Part shown: positions 11,601 through 22,962 of the stretch, piece after piece | Position numbering within the stretch: position 1 is the first letter of the stretch | Layout: every line of letters starts with the position of its first letter | Assembly (NCBI GenBank): GCA_019843655.1 | Contig: JACDQD010000007.1 | Coordinates: 27,308,816 to 27,372,815, forward strand | Source of the DNA: Lethocerus indicus | Lineage: Eukaryota; Arthropoda; Insecta; Hemiptera; Belostomatidae | Direction: 5' to 3' | Length of the DNA stretch: 64,000 nucleotides | Notes under the pieces: model-generated | Database searches by the model: none | What the model was told of the DNA's origin: nothing | Seen by the model: only the letters and a program-made list of their open reading frames with translations | Position numbers and translations under genes: made by a program

Positions 11601-14600
11601 GGAAACACACAAAATCTACGGTATTCCGACCCCTCGCAGACCACAAAACAGGTATTCTAAACTCCGTTATGCACGATATTTTTTGGTAATAAAAGGTTGA
11701 TCTGTCGGATTATATTTAATCAGTCAAATTTCTGGGTTGTCATAAAGTTCACTTTTATTGTAGTCCATTGTTCGAATGACTTCTAATTTTCCAGAACTTA
11801 CAATGGGCTACTGACAATGGAAAAAGACTATAGCTTAAAACAAAATACACGAGTTCCCATAATAAAAACCTAATTATCGGCTCGATAAATGACCTAAAAA
11901 TTTTGAAACCATAAAAACCATGCAATTAGTGACTTACCCGCCATATAGGGTATTTCGATGAGCATGGCCGAGACCAGATAAACGCATTCAATAAGTTCCA
12001 AGTTGATATGCATATGGAAAGGCATCTGCCTTTGCTTTTCGACTTTTTCCTGTTCTTTGCTCCTTTCGTGCTGTCGCTGTAAAAACAAAAAAAAATTTTT
12101 TTAGAAAAGTGGACTATTTAAAATTCAATTTTAAAATGGGCCTATCTGGAAGACTACGAATCTGGGCTTAGCCAAAATAGGCCAGCTTTTCGGCTTTGGC
12201 CTTATTGGCATTAGAAAATCAGGTTTTCAATAGCTGTTTGTATTTACGCTACTTATGTTTTTATTACTTGCAGTCGAGTATAGCGTTCAGTTATACTGAA
12301 GGATAATAAAAATCTCTAATAAATTTCAATAGTTACCTATGTCTCTTTCTTAAAATACCATTTGGAACTTACAGTCGGAACTTATGATTCCATAAAGAAT
12401 ACATGTACATATATATAAGCGTGTTTATGTTTTCTACCTGAGGCATTAGACCCTGGGCCAAAAGTTCCTTGGTCTTTCCGGTCATCATGAGGTCGACAAG
12501 ACAGTTGTGGGCGTCTTTGATGTTGGCGTGTCTGAAAGCGCACAGTCCCAAATGCGCCATTGTACGGTTGTACAAAATCTGTTCGAAAAAAAAGAAATTT
12601 TATTTTACAACCGTCATCACAAATTTTCGCGCTTTTCTTTCTGTTCAGTAAATTATACGATGCACAAACCTGTGTGGCCGGATCCGAGTGCTGAATTGTC
12701 TCCTGGAGGTGGGACATAAGAATTAGATCTCGGGCTTGAAACCAATTGTCGTGCAGAGCGTGGTGGTAGACGTGCGATAATATCGCACGGGTCCTCAGTC
12801 GATCAGTAACATCCTTGTCGTAAATGTATTTGCAAAGTTTGTCCATAACTTGAATGTTCGTTTCTTCGTTTGGACCCAACTCGCCCTGAAAAAATTAAAA
12901 TTCACTTTTGTCACTTCGATCAAAAACACACCAACGATTCTCCTAATAAAAATTATAAATATATATCAGCGAATGCGAATTTTAACTCAAATTAAAAATT
13001 CTCTACATACACAAACGCGTATACTATCAAACTATTTCACCAGGCAATTTAAAAATAAATAAATAAAAATGCCAACTCACTTTCTTCTGTTTGAGAACGT
13101 TGGGATCGAATTTGTAGTACAAGTGCTCAATTTTTCTCATATAAATCCTGCAAAGTTCGGAATTGATGCTCTGTCGCTCCAAGAAAGTTTGAACTTTATT
13201 GATGAAATGAGAAACGCGTTTTTCATCGGTCAACCTGAAAAAATAAAATAAATATAATAAAATAGAAGGAACTGAGAAGATTAAATTTTTCAATATCATT
13301 ATTCTCGGCAGTCTTTTTCTTTCAGTTTATATAGTGAGGCAAAGTGTATAGCAAGGTAAAATAATCAATTAATATTTGCTTAAAATAGTGGACACTGACT
13401 GAGGAATATCTTTACCGGTTTTCATAATATCATTCCACAAATAATTAATTAAACATTACTGCACTGATGATATCCCACCTTTGAACGTATTCGTTGCTGT
13501 GCGGATCGCATTCTTTCAGCAGCTTGATAAACTCTTCGTCCAAACGCTCGACAATTGTCAGAATGCATCCGCGAACTCGATACGGTTGTTTGTCGAAACA
13601 TTCGTTTTCTTCCAATATATTTTCGCCGATAACAATGTCCGATGTGGCCAACAACATGTCCAACGCTTCTGATATTCGTTCCAGCAACCTGAAAACAGTT
13701 TATTGTTTGCATTTCTAAACGGGTAATTCTTGTGCCCTAACCAGCAATAAAATATCGGATGAGGTTCCGAAAAAAAAGGAATTTGCTGTTACCAAAATAA
13801 CATATAAATATTTTTTTTTATGTAATAACTACATTTATACAGAATATCGAATAATTTTTTGTAGCCTATTAAATAAACTACAATATCGGGACAGTATTAG
13901 TTGTTTTGAAAAATATGCAGGGGAGTGCAACAGTTTCTTTTTTATGACAAAGAGGGGTAAGAGTACAAGAAAGATTATATCTAACTTATATTTTTATATA
14001 CAATGGGCTACTGACAATGGAAAAAGACTATAGCTTAAAACAAAATACACTAGTTCCCATAATAAAAACCTAATTATCGGCTCGATAAATGGCTTAAAAA
14101 TTACAATTTTGAAACCATAAAAAAACCTTTTTTATAGCCCATTTTTTTTATAGAATAATTTTTTGTAGCCCATTAAATAAACTACAATATCGGGACAGTA
14201 TTAGATTGTTTTGAAAAATATGCAGGGGAGTGCGACAATTTCTTTTTTATGACAAAGAGGGGTAAGAGTACAAGAAAGATTATATCTAACTTATATTTTT
14301 ATATACAATGGGCTACTGACAATGGAAAAAGACTATAGCTTAAAACAAAATACACTAGGTTCCCATAATAAAAACCTAATTATCGGCTCGATAAATGGCT
14401 TAAAAATTACAATTTTGAAACCATAAAAAAACCTTTTTTTATAGCCCATTTTTTTTATAGAATAATTTTTTGTAGCCCATTAAATAAACTACAATATCGG
14501 GACAGTATTAGATTGTTTTGAAAAATATGCAGGGGAGTGCGACAATTTCTTTTTTATGACAAAGAGGGGTAGGAGTACAAGAATAATTATATCTAACTTA

Positions 14601-15465
14601 TATTTTTGCTCTCTCCACGCGGTTTCCCCCTTACAAGCTAAAATTGAACGTAACTCACTTCGCCCAATATTCGGGTTTCATGGCGTCGGAAACTTTCGGA
14701 TTGTAATCGAAAATAGACGAAATGATGGCCATTTTAATTTTGATGGCGATGGCCGGTCCGAGGTGGTGCGCTTCTGCAACCGCCTGAAGTTCGTGGAGAA
14801 GCTCGATCTGCTCTCGCCTGTCGGTCCTCTTCTTGCCCCTCGCCGCGACTATCTCGCCCAACTTCTTCAGCACGAGGCTCAGATCGATCTCGGCGTCTTT
14901 CGCGAACATTTTCGGCTTTTCGACCGGTATCGCGACACCGCCCTTCACTTTCTCCCAACCCTCGGCGTCCTCCTCCTCTTCGTCCCTGCGCTTCTTCTTC
15001 TCCTTTTCCTTTCGCTCCTTCTTCTTTTCCCTCTTTTCGTCATCATCTTTGTCCGATACCCTAACAAAAACAAACAAAAATTTTGTTAAAAACTTACATA
15101 AATTCTACATTTAGCATTATTGACGTAGGCCACCCATTTGAAAGTAGGTTATTTCTCTTCTTCTTCAATTTCTGGGACATTAATCATTCACTATATACTA
15201 TAAAGTGGGTCTAAACCTAGTATCTAAACTATATATAATAATATTTACTTATTAAAATGTACAAGCCACTGATAAACTGATCAATGTTACTGAAATAGAG
15301 TTAACATTCCTTAATTTTATATATTTTCTTTTAATTTCAAACAAACAATATTACTACTGTGATCACTAATATAATTCCAGTATTAAGTTATTTTTCTTCT
15401 TCTTCAGTTTCATGGAGATTCAGCATCCACTATATGCTATAAAGTGGGTCTAAACCTAGGCTCTA

Positions 15466-15526
<61 letters not shown>

Positions 15527-17971
15527 TAATTATTAAATTGTACATTATTAAGCAACTGATAAACCCAGTTGTTTCAATTAAAATCCCATAATTTTATGTA
15601 TATATATTTTTATTTTAAACAAATAATATTACTATTGTGATAACTAATAAAATTCCACTATATACAACGGATTTTCTATTCAATAAAGATTATTATTACA
15701 AAAAAATTAAATATAATAGTACGGAATTAAATTTTTACTCGAGGCCACCATTAACAAAATTGTAATTAATCTTCTATTCGCAAAGATAACTTATAATGAA
15801 TATTAATGTTAAACGGTTTAGAAAAGATTTATATTGTGAAACATCTTTAACTGAAACAATTTTTTAAAATAATAATTATCTATTTTAATTAATTTCATCC
15901 GCTGAAAAAATTAACAGGTTTCCATTATTGTAAAATTGTGTTTAAAAAAACTAAACTATAAACTTATGAAAGTGGTATAGTAATTTGATTTTATTTTTCT
16001 GTCCAGAAATAATTTGCAGCGCATTAGAATTAGTTTAACAGCAAAGAGAATTTTAAATTCACAAAACTCCTTTATAAAGTAAAATGTTTACATGAATAAA
16101 ACAGAGCTACAGTTTTTTTAAATACAATAATATTCTATATTCTATTAAAAAAAAATGTAGCTACTAGGTTTTGTACATACTTTTTCAAGAAGCGTTCCCT
16201 CATGTGAACAGACTGACTTTCATCATCGCTGGTTTCTGTCTCAGAGTCAGAATCGCTTCCCCAATCGGTCGAATCATTACTGCCTTCATCGTCCACCGGA
16301 CCCTTAAAGAGTAGAATGTTTAATCGAGCAACGCCCAATAAGATATAATAAAGAGACCTGATCGCAGCTAAATCTTTTATCTGCCGGCAAGAATTTAAAA
16401 TTCCGGACTTTCCATTGTACAATACTGAAAAAATTCTCTCCACAGATCGGTAGAGATTGCTGGTCTAAACTATTTTCGCCCGTAGATAGATCAACTTGGG
16501 ACAGAATCGGATTCAGACCAATAACTACGGTCGAACAAATAGACTCGTAGATGGACTGTATGTGCCAAAATATGGCCGTACATCGTACTGTATACAAAAC
16601 CAAATTATATAATTTAAATGTATATACTATTTGTATAATACCTTCATAAATTTTGTATCAGTTCCACTGCTTTCAGAACCGCCTTTCTTAAATGCGCCCG
16701 GTCCTGGTGTCTCCGCATCAGAATCGTCGTCCACCTCTAAAACAGAATTACAAAAAATTGATCATACATGAAATCAAATGTTTTATGTAATTCTATGTTG
16801 TTGATCCGTATGTATAAAGTTTGTAAGTGCGATTAAATTTAGAATTTTTTTTATTAAGAACACAAATTCTTTGCAAAAGTTACAAATGATATCGCAAAGG
16901 CATTATCATTTGTGAAGTCGATATAAACCTTCATTTGGGCCATAAAGTGTGCCAATACAAATAAATAATTAATTTCTCCATTTAAATAAGAAAAATATTG
17001 ATTTTAATGATGATACAATGTTTGTATAATTAATTTGATTGAAACTTAAAGGTTTTTCTCATAAAAATAGAGATTTGACTGGGAAAGGAAGAAATATTTG
17101 TGTAAAATAACTATTGTATAAAGCTTATGCTCACCTTTGGGCTGCTCTTCATCTTCATCGGGCTGGTCAGGATTCTCCCTGAATTTGGCTATGTCAGCTT
17201 CGAAGTCTTTGTTGTATTTTCTCAATTTCTGACGAAGGGATGCCAACGACTTTGAATTGTTCTTCGACATATTTTTCCTGAATCGATATACAATGAAATT
17301 GTTCGTAACCCGTTCATGTATGGCAATAAAATGAGAATGAAAAAACGGGAGTGTTACCTTCCTTCGCGATCTTCCCAGACCTCGTTGATAAAATCTTCGA
17401 GTTCGACCAAACACCGGAGGTAGAATCTGGGCACGATTCCGTTTTCCTCCTTCATGATGACCGGTATAGCTTTCGTATACGCCCTCATAAGATCTTCAAA
17501 ACCTGACGTACAATAAATATTTTCAAAAAACGCGTCCCGACCCGACATCAATTATTTTCATATCGAGCTGACAAAATTCTTCACTCACTATTCAGCATGC
17601 TGCTCATGTCCTTAATCTTTTTGAAATTTCTTATCTGTTTGATTGTATTGGTAAGTTCTTCGTAGCGCTTCTCCTTCGCCGAACGAACCACACGTTTTGT
17701 ATCCTCCTCATCGTCACTGAACTGAAATTGTTAACGAATTATACGGATGACTTCAAAAACATGAAATTTAAAATGTCGATTTTTTTTCTCTTTTAAATAA
17801 GCCGATCGTATAAATTAAAGTCAACGAAAAGTATAAAGTTTAGCAGTTTAGCTTATTTTATATAAATCATATTTTTCTTACGATAGGTACTGCCGGTGTC
17901 CTAGGAATCAACTCCTCCTCGGAGGAGCTCTCCGATTCGGAATCGGATCCAGTTGCGAAGAATCTACTCAT
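8679..17971 (-). CDS. eIF3c: Eukaryotic translation initiation factor 3 subunit C
   Basis: Core subunit of the cytoplasmic eIF3 complex, which scaffolds the 43S preinitiation complex. Sixteen coding exons: 17971-17882, 17721-17589, 17502-17358, 17277-17135, 16736-16642, 16302-16181, 15060-14659, 13688-13479, 13234-13081, 12885-12670, 12578-12438, 12076-11938, 11328-11135, 10273-10070, 9042-8904, 8794-8679. Phases agree at every junction, giving 880 aa, close to the roughly 910 usual for animals. The N-terminus [20 protein letters not shown] is the acidic start typical of the family. Family blocks include [50 protein letters not shown] and [12 protein letters not shown] of the C-terminal PCI region. 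The tail is Arg/Gly/Gln-rich. A TTTCAG acceptor just before the ATG (about 17993) implies an upstream 5' UTR exon. Introns carry snap-back, LINE-tail and tandem repeats. Confidence 0.97.
9312..9537 (+). mobile_element. Snap-back repeat with 12 bp target duplication
   Basis: The copy starts TAGATTTCGTGTGTTTCTGT, has a shortened interior and ends CAGGTATTCTATAA. It is flanked by TTCCATTACTAA (9300-9311) and TTCTATTACTAA (9538-9549). It lies in the eIF3c intron between exons 14 and 15. Confidence 0.8.
9647..9885 (-). mobile_element. 5'-truncated LINE-like tail with perfect 12 bp target duplication
   Basis: Read on the minus strand it runs AGACGCCTGAAAAGGAAGTG ... AATAAAAGAGACCAAATAAA. It is flanked by identical TCCCATAATAAT at 9635-9646 and 9886-9897. 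A short 3' fragment, an AATAAA signal, an A-rich end and a 12 bp duplication fit target-primed retrotransposition. The first codons could be the end of a reverse-transcriptase ORF, but too little remains to classify it. Confidence 0.8.
10714..10800. repeat. Degenerate snap-back repeat fragment
   Basis: GTGGTCTGCAAAGGGT and AGAGGAGATGGAAACAGGCA match the outer parts of the family; the core is lost. It lies in an eIF3c intron. Confidence 0.6.
11572..11663 (+). mobile_element. Severely truncated snap-back repeat with 15 bp target duplication
   Basis: Only the last 92 bases of the element remain, from GCCGAAAGACC to GGTATTCTAAACT. They are flanked by CCGTTATGCGCGATA (11557-11571) and CCGTTATGCACGATA (11664-11678). 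This copy shows truncation at one end with the duplication intact, so it inserted already truncated. It lies in an eIF3c intron. Confidence 0.85.
11793..11925 (+). repeat. Isolated unit fragment of the 305 bp tandem repeat
   Basis: CAATGGGCTACTGACAATGG through TTATCGGCTCGATAAATG matches the inner half of the array at 13846-14610, in a different eIF3c intron. It shows the unit is an interspersed repeat and not purely a local duplication. Confidence 0.85.
13846..14610 (+). repeat. Tandem array, ~305 bp unit, 2.5 copies
   Basis: TTTTTTGTAGCCCATTAAAT recurs near 13856, 14159 and 14467. Each unit also holds ATATCGGGACAGTATTAG and CAGGGGAGTGC. The copies differ at only a few bases. The array fills the eIF3c intron between exons 7 and 8. 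The CAGGGGAGTGC block recalls hAT-type ends, but no target duplication was found. Confidence 0.9.
15140..15665 (+). repeat. Two diverged ~250 bp tandem units with an AT array
   Basis: ATAAAGTGGGTCTAAACCTA occurs at about 15199 and 15439, and the downstream blocks (CAACTGATAAAC, ACTAATAAAATTCCA and the earlier equivalents) follow in the same order. The second copy has expanded a TA run of about 50 bases (15469-15521). It lies in an eIF3c intron. Confidence 0.8.
15469..15521. repeat. (TA)n microsatellite
   Basis: Uninterrupted TA array inside the second unit of the 15.1-15.7 kb duplication. Confidence 0.97.
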
Positions 17972-18077
17972 TTTCTCTTAGAAAAGCGCTGACCTGAAAC
18001 AGGTAATCAATATTACGTTTTAAAAATTATACATTCGAAACTATTATAATATTGTTAACGATTTCACCATCGATTCA

Positions 18078-18440
18078 ACGCCCCAATAGAATAGACATAT
18101 GGAAGGCCAGAAAAGCCTCCGGGCAAGTGACTCAAAATTAAGCAATTATTGCATGGTCGACTGATATATATCAGAAATCAATAATTACTATAAACCCGAT
18201 CTAGATGAACGTTCTGTTCGCCGAAAATAACGAAGGGATAATTGTAAAAAACTTAAAATACACTTCAAAACGCCCTAACAGGAATACACATGAAAGGCCA
18301 GAAAAACCTCCAGACAATTGACTCGAAATTAAGCAGGTATTGCATTAGGTAGACTAATGTATATATATATATATCAGAAATCGTTCCGTTCTCAGAAAAT
18401 AACGAAGGAATAATTGTAAAAAAACTTAAAATACATAAAC
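18078..18440 (+). repeat. Two ~180 bp tandem units between eIF3c and SMARCAL1
   Basis: GGCCAGAAAAGCCTCCGGGC at 18103 and GGCCAGAAAAACCTCCAGAC at about 18297 begin parallel blocks that both continue to AATAACGAAGG(G/A)ATAATTG. The units are diverged by substitutions and a small AT expansion. They lie in the divergent promoter interval or eIF3c 5' UTR intron. Confidence 0.85.
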
Positions 18441-18473
18441 GTACTCGATTAAGAAATACACGCTAGATACCAC

Positions 18474-20026
18474 ACGGCACCAACTTCGTAAACTGGTTAG
18501 GAAGTGTAACCTACAATATGTATTAGGCTTAATCAATGTGAAAATATTTTTTCACTCAGAAAGATGTTCTGCGTAAATTTCTATTGAAAAATTCGTTAAT
18601 TTATCGTAATTATATAGTAATTTTTAACAAAACCGGCACAAATATTTTACGAGTATATTTTGTATATAATGTAATACAAACATTTAATTAATTTAAGTTC
18701 AGTTATTATTGCCGTTATATTTGAAAATTGGGACAGAAAATTCAGGAATGTCAGATATTCGTAGGTCGCTTAAGTCCAGGTTTTGAATTTTGAAGAACAG
18801 TTTCCTCGAGTATGTTTTGTATATAATGTGACATAAACATTTAATTACTTTAAGTTCAGTTATTATTGCCGTTATAATTTAAAATTACAATATTATATTT
18901 AAGCGGACCTATTATTTTTATTTGAAAATTGGGATAGAAAATTTGTAATTTTGGCACCTCCGAAAGCGGCGCCAGATCGCCTAATGTCAGAAATTCGTAG
19001 GTCGCTTAAGTCCAGGTTTTGGATTCGGGCCGTGACTGTTTCCTCGAATCTATGCGCTGCGATTTTGAAATAGGCCGGCGATGGAGAACTCTCTGACCGC
19101 TGAGCAGCGGAAGAAAATCGAGGAGAACCGCCGTTTGGCGCTCGAGAAAAGGGCCCAGAACAACCTGAAGAGGAACCAGAAACCAACAGCGCACAGCGCC
19201 CTGGCCGCCCTCAGCATCCACTCCACGCCTGTCCAGTCCTCTTTCGCCAGACAGGCGGCCGAAGCCGGCTGGTTCAACAGGAATAGGGCCAAGTCCAATT
19301 CTTCCGACGACAAGAGAGCCAACCAGTGGAACGTCCTCTCCGGTCCGCTGACCGGCTCCTGCGTCCTCATCTCGAAGGACAGGTTCATCGCCGACATACC
19401 TTTCAATCAGAAGGCCATCGATCTCTTCAAAACTATACCCGGAAGGGAATACGGTAATTTGAGAGCTTTGTGCCAATTTTCAGCCGGTTTCGGGGGTCCA
19501 CATTGGAGACCAATTCCAGGCTATTTACACTAATATTACGGAAGGAAAGGACTAATATAGACACCACACGGCACCAACTTCGTAAACTGGTTAGGAAGTA
19601 TAACCTACAATTCAGTATATTTTTTCAATGGAAAGATGTTCTGCATAAATTTCTATTGGGAAATCCGTTAATTTATCGTAATTACATATTAATTTTTAAC
19701 AAAACCGGCACGAATATTTTACGAGTATGTTTGTATACAATGTAATTCAAAAAATTTAATTCATTCAAGTTCAGTTATTATTGCCGTTATATTTGGAAAT
19801 TGGGACAGAAATGTCAGATATTCGTAGGTCGCTTAAGTCCAGGTTTTGATGTTTGAAGGACAGGTCCATCGCCGACATACCTTTCGATCGGAAGGCCATC
19901 GATCTCTTCAAAACTGTACCCGGAAGGGAATACGGTAATTTGAGCTCTGTGCGAATTTTTAGCCAGTTTTGGGCTGATTCCCAGGCTGGTTAGGCTATTT
20001 ACACTAACTAATATTACAGAAGGAAA
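18474..20026 (+). repeat. Tandem duplication covering the SMARCAL1 5' region and part of exon 1
   Basis: The block starting CCACACGGCACCAACTTCGT at about 18474 recurs at about 19564, and both blocks end at ACTAATATTAC(G/A)GAAGGAAAG (about 19531 and 20002). The second unit has lost much of its interior, joining the upstream TTCGTAGGTCGCTTAAGTCC block directly to the last 80 bases of exon 1. Within the first unit, the TTCGTAGGTCGCTTAAGTCC block is itself present twice (18758 and 18992). Confidence 0.9.
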
Positions 20027-22913
20027 GCGCTAAAATCCTTTCGATGGTGCCCGTTCGGGCGGTTTTCAAACACAAGAAAAATCCCGGAACAGCAGGCGTT
20101 CAACCCTTGTCAACCGAGGTCCTTCCCACATTAGGCGATCTCACCGGAAGCCAGCTAGTGATTCCTTCATGGAGGATTTGACTTATGACTCTTTTTTTAT
20201 TTTCAGATGTTGATAAAAAGAAATGGCATTTCCCTTTGGACCAGTACGAACATTTCAAAAAAGTAGTGGCCCCGTTAGCCCCTCATATCGTTTTTGGCAC
20301 TTTTCCCAAAGCCATTCAAAAGGTAATTCGTTTATTTATTTGAATTATATGGACAGAATGCTATGAGCATTTTAGTTTTGTACGTGCTGTTTTCATAACC
20401 AGGCTGAAAACAATGTTAATAACTCAATTGTTTTGTTTCCCAATATAAAACCATTACGATATTTATGGTAAGAACTGCAAGGGTTTAGAATATCACAATC
20501 GCTTATTTAGTTATTTTCTATTAGTAGTCACCATTTTTGATGACAATAACAGTGATGATGTCCGTCATATATTTCACCGAATGCAAGGAAATATATTGAG
20601 AAGTAGAAACCAGTCTGGCTTTTGATAGACAGGTTTTGGCTGTTCGCCATCTTCAGTAGCAGACAGGATGCCCCTTGGGCAACCGACATGACTAAAACCG
20701 AAGCTACTGAAGATTGCAAAAACTGAATTAAAACTGTTGCTATTCTTGCAGACCTTCCTCAGTAAGGATAAGAGCTGTTTGGAAACGATTGACCATAAAA
20801 CTTTAGATATATCAAAAATTGAAAAGAAGTTATTGGATAACCTTTTTCCGTTCCAGAAGGAAGGCGTTCAGTAAGTTTATGTATGCATTCGTTCATGACG
20901 TATATTAAGCGATTCAAATGTCATATAACCTAACATTAGGTTCTATTTTTGGTACCAGGTTCGGCATCTCGAAGCACGGCCGTTGTTTAATAGCTGATGA
21001 AATGGGTCTCGGGAAAACTATTCAAGCTTTGGCGATTGCCGATTACTACAGAGAAGATTGGCCTTTGTTAATTGTTTGTCCGTCTTCAATGAGGTAACAA
21101 AAATTTTGTTCGCGGATTATTTATTTGGTTGAATTGAAATTACTTTATAACTGGTCCCTATTGCGAATGTATTTAATTTTGCGCGAAATAACGCACGACG
21201 ACAATTGTTCAAGGTACCAGTGGGACGAGGAGATTAGAAAGTACCTCACGAGTGTTCCCACCTACGCCGTCTACGTGCTTACCAACAGGAGGGACGTCAT
21301 AGAAAGAGCCAAAATTGTTATAGTTTCGTTTGATCTGATGGGAAAGCTGAAGGAGTTTCTAAAAAAATACGGTTTCGGTGTCATCATCGTGGTAAGAAAC
21401 CGCAGTGTTCATTTTGAAACTCTACAACAATAATTTTTCATAAAATAGAAATGTCTACCTTTCTTCCTCCATATTAGCCATGTTTGGGACTGTTGGAAGA
21501 GGCGATTCTGAAAAAATGTATAACTGAAATAATGAAAATGTTATAGAGTACTCATTCAAAATTGTCTTACAAACCCGGACATTTTCTTCTTAAGCTCTAC
21601 TTCTCAGTCTGTTTCTTTGTCAACATTTATCTGATTTGTTTTTTAATTTCTGTTCTTCTTAAGGACGAAAGTCACAGTCTGAAAAGCGTTAAAACGCAGA
21701 GAACGAAGGCCGCTCTCGAAATCATATCGCATAGCAGGCGGTGTGTTCTCCTTAGCGGGACGCCTGCGCTTTCCAGGCCTTCCGAACTGTTCTCCCAGAT
21801 TAAGGCGCTGCAACCGTCATTGTTCAAAGACATGTAAGCGATATAAACGCAATACAGTCAGCCTGAAATTATATTCAGTGTAATTTCAACGTACTGTTTA
21901 TTTACGTCCGCAGGATAGAATTCGGTGTGAGGTACTGCGAAGGGAAACAGGACAGGTTCGGTTGGAATTTCAACGGTTCGTGCAATCTGGAAGAGCTGAA
22001 AGTACTCCTCGAGGAGAAGATCATGATCAGAAGACTGAAAATGGACGTCCTCGAACAGTTGCCGTCGAAAATGAGGTTCGCAATACCGTTTTTCTAATAT
22101 AACTGAGCAGTCTGAAGATAGAATGTTTTGCTGTTTATTTTTTTTTTTCCTACTGTGCATCCGATATTCTATTGTGTTTCAGACAAGTTATTGTACTGAA
22201 CGGTGATCACGTCGATATCGATTCTAAATCTATGACTGCGTACGCGAAAAAATTGAACCAGGATTCTATAAACGGTGTCGAAAAGAGGCGTACTCTGTTG
22301 TCGTACTTCGCCGAGACTGGAAAAGCGAAAGTGAAAGCGATCTGGTGGGTCTGTTTTCGAGTTCGTGGCGCGCGCTTTTTTTTTTTTCTCTATTCCTGTA
22401 TTTATCGCCCACAATTGCTTGTTCAGACCTGAACATTTGTTAAATGTTTTACAGCCTCCATATTGAAAATCTGATCGAGCAGAATAAAAAATTCATATGC
22501 TTCGCCCATCACCGGGAAGTGTTGAACGCGATTTGCGAGACCCTGGAAGCCAAAGAGACGTAGTAAGTGTTCTGTGAAAATTTTAACAAAAAAAAAACAG
22601 AATGAGAGGAGTAGAGTTTAAGAAGGAAATCTTGAAATTTATTATAAGATGGAAGACAATTCAAAATTTGAATCCATAATTTATATCGGTACTTTCCATT
22701 ATTGTTTTAGCATTATTTTAAATAGTCATAAGATCATTTATAAATGTATATATTTTTAATGGATTAAAAGTGGTATGGCACTTTTTTTTTTGACAAATCA
22801 ATATCAAATTATTTTAATGTACTATTAACAACTAAACTTCTTTAATTAGAAAGATTAAAAGCAATCGTGCAATGATTCATGCATGGTGGAATAGAGTCAT
22901 GTTATTAGATGAA

Positions 22914-22962
<49 letters not shown>

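Noticed and set aside
13846..14610. Possible CRISPR-like direct repeats
   Set aside because: The units are about 305 bp, contiguous and without unique spacers, in a eukaryotic intron; this is an ordinary tandem duplication.
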